DNA of 9,736 nucleotides from Oscillospiraceae bacterium UBA6409. Lineage in GTDB: Bacteria; Bacillota; Clostridia; Oscillospirales; Oscillospiraceae. The notes beneath the pieces were generated by a model. That model had not been told where the DNA came from. It saw only the letters and a list, made by a program, of their open reading frames with translations, and searched no databases. Every line of letters begins with the position of its first letter. Positions within the stretch are counted from its first letter, which is position 1. Where the stretch lies: positions 941 to 10,676 of the forward strand of contig DJPP01000007.1 in assembly GCA_002438575.1 (NCBI GenBank), in the 5' to 3' direction. Both the position numbers and the translations under genes were made by a program. Shown here in pieces: positions 6,885-9,736 of this stretch.

Positions 6885-7802
6885 TCAGTCGAACAGCTTG
6901 TCCCGCGTGGCGTCCCTGGGCAGGCGCGCCCACACCGCGTCCGCCACCAGCTGGCGCTCGAAGGGCTCAAAGGCCTTGTTGATGATGCCCAGGGCCAGCG
7001 CCTGCCCGGAGGGTATCCCCTTCTCGATCAGGTGCAGGGCCGCCAGCAGTCCCCGCAGGTCCAGCGCCTTGGTGGATATCTCGCCGCTGTCGCACTTGGT
7101 CCGCAGGTCCCGGAACAGCGCCGTCAGCTGCTCGGCCCACGCCCGCTTCAGGGTGGGGAAGCTGCGCCGCAGCAGCTTCTGCAGATTTTCGTCGGAGATC
7201 ACCGGCATATCCACCACCACGAAGCGGCTCACCAGCGCCTCGTTCAGCTCGCGGGTGCCGGCGTAGCCGTAGTTCATGGTGCCGATGAACCGCGCCGCGT
7301 CGTCCAGCTGTATGCGCTCATACCCCGGCACGTCGATGACGCGCCGGTGGTCCAGCGTGGCGTGCAGCACGGCCAGCGCCTCGTTCTTGGCCATGTTCAC
7401 CTCGTCCAGCACGCCGAAGCCGCCCAGCCGCGCGCAGGCGCACACCGGTCCCTCCCGGAACACCACCTGCCCGTCCTTCAGCGTGTCCGCGCCGATCAGG
7501 GCCGCCGCGTCCACATTCACATACATGGACACGTCCCACACCGGCCGGCCGAACAGCGCCGCCAGATCCTCCGCCAGCACGTTCTTGCCGGTGGCCTTCG
7601 GCCCCGCCAGCAGCAGGTGCTCGCCGCACAGCAGTGCCGCCGCCGCGCTCTCCCATACCTCCCTGCCGTAGTAGAGATACTTCGGCACGGGCACGCGCTC
7701 CTGCGCCTCCGGCGTCAGGGGGTGGGCCTCACGGAAGCGGCGCACCTCATCCAGCAGGCCGCTGTCCACGCCCTCGTCCCGCAATTCCTTCCAGATATCC
7801 AT
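6885..7802 (-). CDS. MoxR-class AAA+ ATPase
   Basis: This 305-residue AAA+ protein carries Walker A GPKATGKN (67-74), Walker B GVLDE (130-134), a sensor-1 Asn in GTMN (N177) and an arginine finger in SRF (R193), with a helical lid at about 205-300. It resembles the MoxR/NorQ/CbbQ group, whose members use ATP to drive conformational change or metal insertion in client proteins together with a VWA partner. That partner is encoded immediately downstream. The residue after the Walker A Lys is Asn rather than the usual Ser/Thr that helps hold magnesium. I recall similar GKN forms in clostridial relatives, so it may be a subfamily trait. The start at 7802 has GAGG 7 nt upstream. The gene is divergent from spoIIID. 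Confidence 0.9.
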   Translation of the reverse strand: MDIWKELRDEGVDSGLLDEVRRFREAHPLTPEAQERVPVPKYLYYGREVWESAAAALLCGEHLLLAGPKATGKNVLAEDLAALFGRPVWDVSMYVNVDAAALIGADTLKDGQVVFREGPVCACARLGGFGVLDEVNMAKNEALAVLHATLDHRRVIDVPGYERIQLDDAARFIGTMNYGYAGTRELNEALVSRFVVVDMPVISDENLQKLLRRSFPTLKRAWAEQLTALFRDLRTKCDSGEISTKALDLRGLLAALHLIEKGIPSGQALALGIINKAFEPFERQLVADAVWARLPRDATRDKLFD

Positions 7803-7836
7803 AGACTCGCCTCATTTCATCTCCGGATGATGCCAA

Positions 7837-7842
7837 ATTATA
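7837..7842 (-). promoter_or_regulatory. Probable -10 box for the MoxR-VWA operon
   Basis: A perfect TATAAT on the minus strand lies 34 bp before the MoxR start codon. The matching -35 position is poor (GGACAC at 7860-7865, 17-bp spacing). Expression may therefore need an activator, or the box may be fortuitous. Confidence 0.45.
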
Positions 7843-7852
7843 CTCCCGCCGC

Positions 7853-7871
7853 CCGCTAAGTGTCCGCTAAG
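7853..7871. repeat. Paired CCGCTAAG direct repeats in the divergent promoter region
   Basis: CCGCTAAG occurs at 7853-7860 and again at 7864-7871, 11 bp start to start, so both face the same side of the helix. The pair overlaps the expected -35 region of the MoxR-VWA operon and lies about 23 bp upstream of the spoIIID -35 box. This would suit an operator, but the binding protein is unknown. Confidence 0.4.
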
Positions 7872-7893
7872 GATACGCGTTCCGCCCCCTTTG

Positions 7894-7922
7894 TCATATC
7901 CGCCCGCGCGCCGCCATATAGA
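7894..7922 (+). promoter_or_regulatory. Sigma-E-like promoter of spoIIID
   Basis: TCATATC (7894-7900) and CATATAGA (7915-7922) are 14 bp apart. This resembles the mother-cell sigma-E pattern of an ATAT-containing -35 and a CATACAnT -10, with two mismatches in the -10. In Bacillus subtilis spoIIID is known to be transcribed by sigma-E. No good sigma-A promoter is visible here. Confidence 0.5.
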
Positions 7923-7952
7923 TAGAGCACAACGGCATGGGAGTGTTGCGTT

Positions 7953-8201
7953 ATGCGAGACGATCTGGAGCAGCGGGCCAGAGAGCTGGCCCTGTACATG
8001 ATAGAGAACCGGACCACCGTCCGCGCCGCCGCCAGGAAGTTCGGCGTCAGCAAATCCACCGTACACAAGGACCTGTCCGAGCGTCTGGCCCTGTGCGACC
8101 GGGCGCTGTACACGCAGGTAAAGGCCATACTGGACGAAAACCGTTCCCAGCGGCACATCCGCGGCGGAATGGCCACCCGGCGCAAGTATAAGGGGATATG
8201 A
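7953..8201 (+). CDS. spoIIID: Stage III sporulation protein D, mother-cell transcription regulator
   Basis: This 82-residue DNA-binding protein governs mother-cell gene expression during endospore formation, acting between sigma-E and sigma-K. The helix-turn-helix at about residues 20-45 (TVRAAARKFGVSKSTVHKDL) is nearly identical to the Bacillus subtilis protein as I recall it. The basic C-terminal tail RHIRGGMATRRKYK, which makes added DNA contacts in that protein, is also present. The length is slightly below the Bacillus form (93 residues), with the acidic tail missing. GGGAG lies 8 nt before the ATG. The gene stands alone, with its own sigma-E-like promoter and a terminator straight after the stop. 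It points away from the MoxR-VWA operon. Confidence 0.96.
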   Translation: MRDDLEQRARELALYMIENRTTVRAAARKFGVSKSTVHKDLSERLALCDRALYTQVKAILDENRSQRHIRGGMATRRKYKGI

Positions 8202-8202
8202 A

Positions 8203-8229
8203 AAAAGGGACGGCGCCGCCGTCCCTTTT
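8203..8229 (+). terminator. spoIIID intrinsic terminator
   Basis: AAAAGGGACGGC (8203-8214) pairs perfectly with GCCGTCCCTTTT (8218-8229) across a GCC loop, starting 1 bp after the TGA. The flanking A and T tracts would let it work from the rpsT side as well. Confidence 0.85.
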
Positions 8230-8243
8230 CCCGTGCAAACCAA

Positions 8244-8269
8244 AACGGACACCCTTGCGGATGTCCGTT
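8244..8269 (-). terminator. rpsT intrinsic terminator
   Basis: On the minus strand an 8-bp stem, AACGGACA/TGTCCGTT, extends by two more G-C pairs past one mismatch and is followed by TTTTGGTTTG. It begins 11 bp after the rpsT stop codon and is backed up by the spoIIID hairpin 14 bp further on. Confidence 0.75.
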
Positions 8270-8280
8270 GCGTTTGGTCA

Positions 8281-8544
8281 TTAGCCAATGTTGTTCAGCT
8301 TCAGCGTCAGCGCGCTCTTCTTGTGGGCCGCGTTGTTCTTGTGCAGCAGGCCCTTTGCAGCAGCCTTGTCGATCGCCTTGACCGCCACCTTGTAAGTGCC
8401 CTCGGCCTCGGTGCGATTGCCTTCAACGGCAGCAGCCTCGAACTTCTTGATAGCAGTCTTCAGTGCGGACTTATTGGCTTTGTTGCGAGCATTTCTCGTC
8501 TCTGCCACCAGAACACGCTTCTTAGCAGACTTGATATTCGGCAA
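8281..8544 (-). CDS. rpsT: Small ribosomal subunit protein S20 (bS20), UUG start
   Basis: This 87-residue, very basic protein binds 16S rRNA in the 30S subunit and helps its assembly. It begins MPNIKSAKKRVLVAE and contains the typical S20 segments RNKANKSALKTAIKKFE and AAAKGLLHKNNAAHKKSAL. Length matches the family (about 87-88). No ATG is available at the conserved N-terminus. The start is TTG at 8544, with GGGGAGG ending 8 nt before it. An in-frame GTG three codons earlier overlaps that ribosome binding site and is unlikely. Escherichia coli rpsT also starts at UUG, where the weak start is tied to autogenous translational control. The same could hold here, but that is inference. The gene is monocistronic and divergent from gpr. 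Confidence 0.97.
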   Translation of the reverse strand: MPNIKSAKKRVLVAETRNARNKANKSALKTAIKKFEAAAVEGNRTEAEGTYKVAVKAIDKAAAKGLLHKNNAAHKKSALTLKLNNIG

Positions 8545-8608
8545 ACCAAACACCTCCCCGACTTGAATTTTTTGTGCAGCGAAAATATACACTTCCACGC
8601 AGGATGAT

Positions 8609-8637
8609 ATTTTAGCATCTTTGCCCGAAAAATGCAA
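8609..8637 (-). promoter_or_regulatory. Vegetative promoter of rpsT
   Basis: On the minus strand, TTGCAT (8632-8637) and TAAAAT (8609-8614) are 17 bp apart. The start near 8602 leaves a leader of about 57 nt before the UUG, long enough for a folded S20-responsive element, though I see no strong hairpin in it. Confidence 0.7.
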
Positions 8638-8667
8638 GACTTTTTTGCAATTTCCGCGGCAGTTTTT

Positions 8668-8696
8668 GTATAAAAGCGATTTCACCGGCCATGCTA
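8668..8696 (+). promoter_or_regulatory. Sigma-G/sigma-F-like promoter of gpr
   Basis: GTATA (8668-8672) and CATGCTA (8690-8696) are 17 bp apart. The -10 fits the forespore pattern CATnnTA, and the -35 resembles G(A/C)AT(A/G) with one mismatch. Forespore expression of gpr is established in Bacillus. Transcription would start near 8703, about 43 nt before the ATG at 8746. Confidence 0.55.
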
Positions 8697-8745
8697 CCCA
8701 AAAGCCACAATATTTTGTGTTCAGAAGGGAGCGTTGACCACTACT

Positions 8746-9609
8746 ATGAACCTCTCCCGCACCGATCTGGCCGTGGAAACGGCGGAGGAGCTGTCCGCTG
8801 CCCGGGATATTTTCGCCCCCGGCACCGGCGTCGTCAGGTCCGAATGTCTCCTGTGCGGCTGCCCCGTCACCCGCATCCACGTCCGCACCCCGGCGGGTGC
8901 CCGGGCCATCGGCAAGCCCGAGGGCCGCTACGTCACCATCGACCTGCGCCCCACCCTGTCCCGTCAGGAGTCCCTGACCGGCCGGGCCGCCCTCTGCCTG
9001 TGCCGCGAGCTCCGCGCCCTGCTGCCGCCGCCATCGGAGGGCCCCGCCCTGGTGGTGGGTCTGGGCAACGACGCCATGACCCCCGATGCCGTGGGCGCGG
9101 CGGCGCTGAAGCACCTGCTGGTCACGCGGCACATGGTCCGTTCCATGCCCCGGCAGTTCGGCGTGCTGACGCCGGTGGCGGCCCTGGCCACCGGCGTGCT
9201 GGCCCGCACGGGGGTGGAGACGCTGGAGCTGATCCGCGGCGCGGCGGACCGCCTGCGCCCCTCGGTGGTCGTCGCCATCGACGCGCTGGCCGCCCGCAGC
9301 CGCCACCGGCTGTGCGCCACCGTGCAGCTGGGGGACACGGGCCTGATCCCCGGCAGCGGCGTGGGCAACCACCGCAAGGCCGTCAACGCCCGGACGCTTG
9401 GCGTGCCGGTCATCGCCCTGGGCGTCCCCACGGTCATCGACGGCGCGGCCCTCTGCGGCGGCGAGGACGCCCCGCCCACCGGGCTGTTCGTCACGCCCCA
9501 GGACATCGACCGCCGCGTCCGTGAGCTGGGCCGGCTCATCGGCTACGGCGTCACCCTGGCGCTCCAGCCCGGCCTGACGCCGGAGGATGCAGCGGCCCTG
9601 CTGGGATAG
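8746..9609 (+). CDS. gpr: Germination protease GPR (spore protease)
   Basis: GPR is made in the forespore as an inactive zymogen and degrades small acid-soluble DNA-binding proteins when the spore germinates. The autoprocessing site RTDLAVE is at residues 5-11. Core motifs follow: VVGLGNDAMTPDAVG (103-117), GVLARTGVETLELI, VVAIDALAAR (175-184), QLGDTGLIPGSGVGNHR and TLGVPVIALGVPTVID. D114 and D179 probably correspond to the catalytic Asp pair described for Bacillus megaterium GPR. The 287 residues are far fewer than the roughly 370 in Bacillus, and the segment before the cleavage site is very short. The start is uncertain. ATG 8746 is 14 nt past AAGGGAG, while TTG 8734 is only 2 nt past it and would add four residues. 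I prefer the ATG. No terminator follows. Confidence 0.95.
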   Translation: MNLSRTDLAVETAEELSAARDIFAPGTGVVRSECLLCGCPVTRIHVRTPAGARAIGKPEGRYVTIDLRPTLSRQESLTGRAALCLCRELRALLPPPSEGPALVVGLGNDAMTPDAVGAAALKHLLVTRHMVRSMPRQFGVLTPVAALATGVLARTGVETLELIRGAADRLRPSVVVAIDALAARSRHRLCATVQLGDTGLIPGSGVGNHRKAVNARTLGVPVIALGVPTVIDGAALCGGEDAPPTGLFVTPQDIDRRVRELGRLIGYGVTLALQPGLTPEDAAALLG

Positions 9610-9612
9610 CCC

Positions 9613-9641
9613 TTGCAAAATCCTCCCCGACGCGGTACAAT
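9613..9641 (+). promoter_or_regulatory. Vegetative promoter for the gene at the right edge
   Basis: TTGCAA (9613-9618) and TACAAT (9636-9641) are 17 bp apart, directly after the gpr stop codon. This would give the next gene vegetative expression independent of the forespore-specific gpr promoter. The predicted start is near 9648, leaving a leader of about 29 nt. Confidence 0.65.
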
Positions 9642-9676
9642 AGGGCATCAAAACTTCGGAACGGGAGGTATCGCAC

Positions 9677-9736
9677 ATGGAATTCAATCCCCAGATACAG
9701 CTGGCCGGCCTGCTGGAATGGATGGCCGAGCAGATG
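9677..9736 (+). CDS. Start of an unidentified gene, cut by window edge (20 codons seen)
   Basis: An ATG at 9677 follows GGGAGG with an 8-nt spacer and a good vegetative promoter, so a real gene begins here. The visible N-terminus is MEFNPQIQLAGLLEWMAEQM, which shows no signal peptide or recognisable motif. In Bacillus gpr is followed by spoIIP, but these residues do not look like the membrane-anchored start of that protein. No function is offered. Confidence 0.7.
   Translation, partial: MEFNPQIQLAGLLEWMAEQM

Noticed and set aside
6884..6970. N-terminal extension of the VWA protein to 589 residues
   Set aside because: It would overlap the end of the MoxR gene in another frame. The ATG one base after the MoxR stop fits a coupled operon.
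6262..7266. A 334-codon plus-strand open frame spanning the VWA/MoxR junction
   Set aside because: It is Pro/Arg/Ala-rich shadow composition, opposite two genes with intact family motifs.
8281..9687. A 468-codon minus-strand open frame that would fuse rpsT to a long N-terminal extension
   Set aside because: The extension is antisense to gpr, crosses the rpsT promoter and ribosome binding site, and S20 is complete from the TTG start.

Overview
The window looks like a chromosomal segment of a GC-rich, endospore-forming Clostridia-type Firmicute, most likely an Oscillospiraceae-like gut organism. The support is two sporulation genes (spoIIID and the germination protease gpr), Firmicute-style GGAGG ribosome binding sites, an rpsT/gpr head-to-head pair as seen in many Clostridia, and a Gram-positive-type RND transporter. 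The genus assignment is inference. No rRNA, tRNA, CRISPR array or insertion sequence was recognised.

Layout. Positions 1-3416 (minus strand) hold a large RND-family exporter, cut by the left edge, with an unusual coiled-coil insertion of about 190 residues. Positions 3417-3704 hold its promoter and leader plus a strong hairpin terminator. Positions 3705-4898 are a divergent pair: a 61-residue two-helix membrane protein (minus) and a LysR-type regulator (plus). Their promoters share one -35 region, and a textbook T-N11-A box lies near -65 of the small gene, so the regulator probably controls its neighbour and itself.

A shared hairpin follows at 4905-4934, and then a striking 270-bp array (4931-5200) of 27 degenerate 10-bp units, all with G at position 7 and C at position 9 (consensus close to NNTTCNGTCG). 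It fills the gap between the convergent LysR and VWA genes, and I cannot assign it to a known element. Positions 5201-7802 (minus) are a two-gene operon: a MoxR-type AAA+ ATPase followed after one base by a CobT/NorD-like VWA protein. No cobaltochelatase or nitric oxide reductase gene is in view.

The right third is sporulation and housekeeping. spoIIID (plus) has a sigma-E-like promoter and is followed by back-to-back terminators. rpsT (minus) starts at UUG and has a clear vegetative promoter. gpr (plus) has a sigma-G-like promoter and a short propeptide. A strong vegetative promoter then drives a new gene cut by the right edge after 20 codons.

The best candidates for something undescribed are the helically phased 10-bp array, which would form the 3' UTR of the MoxR-VWA transcript, and the LysR/small membrane protein unit.
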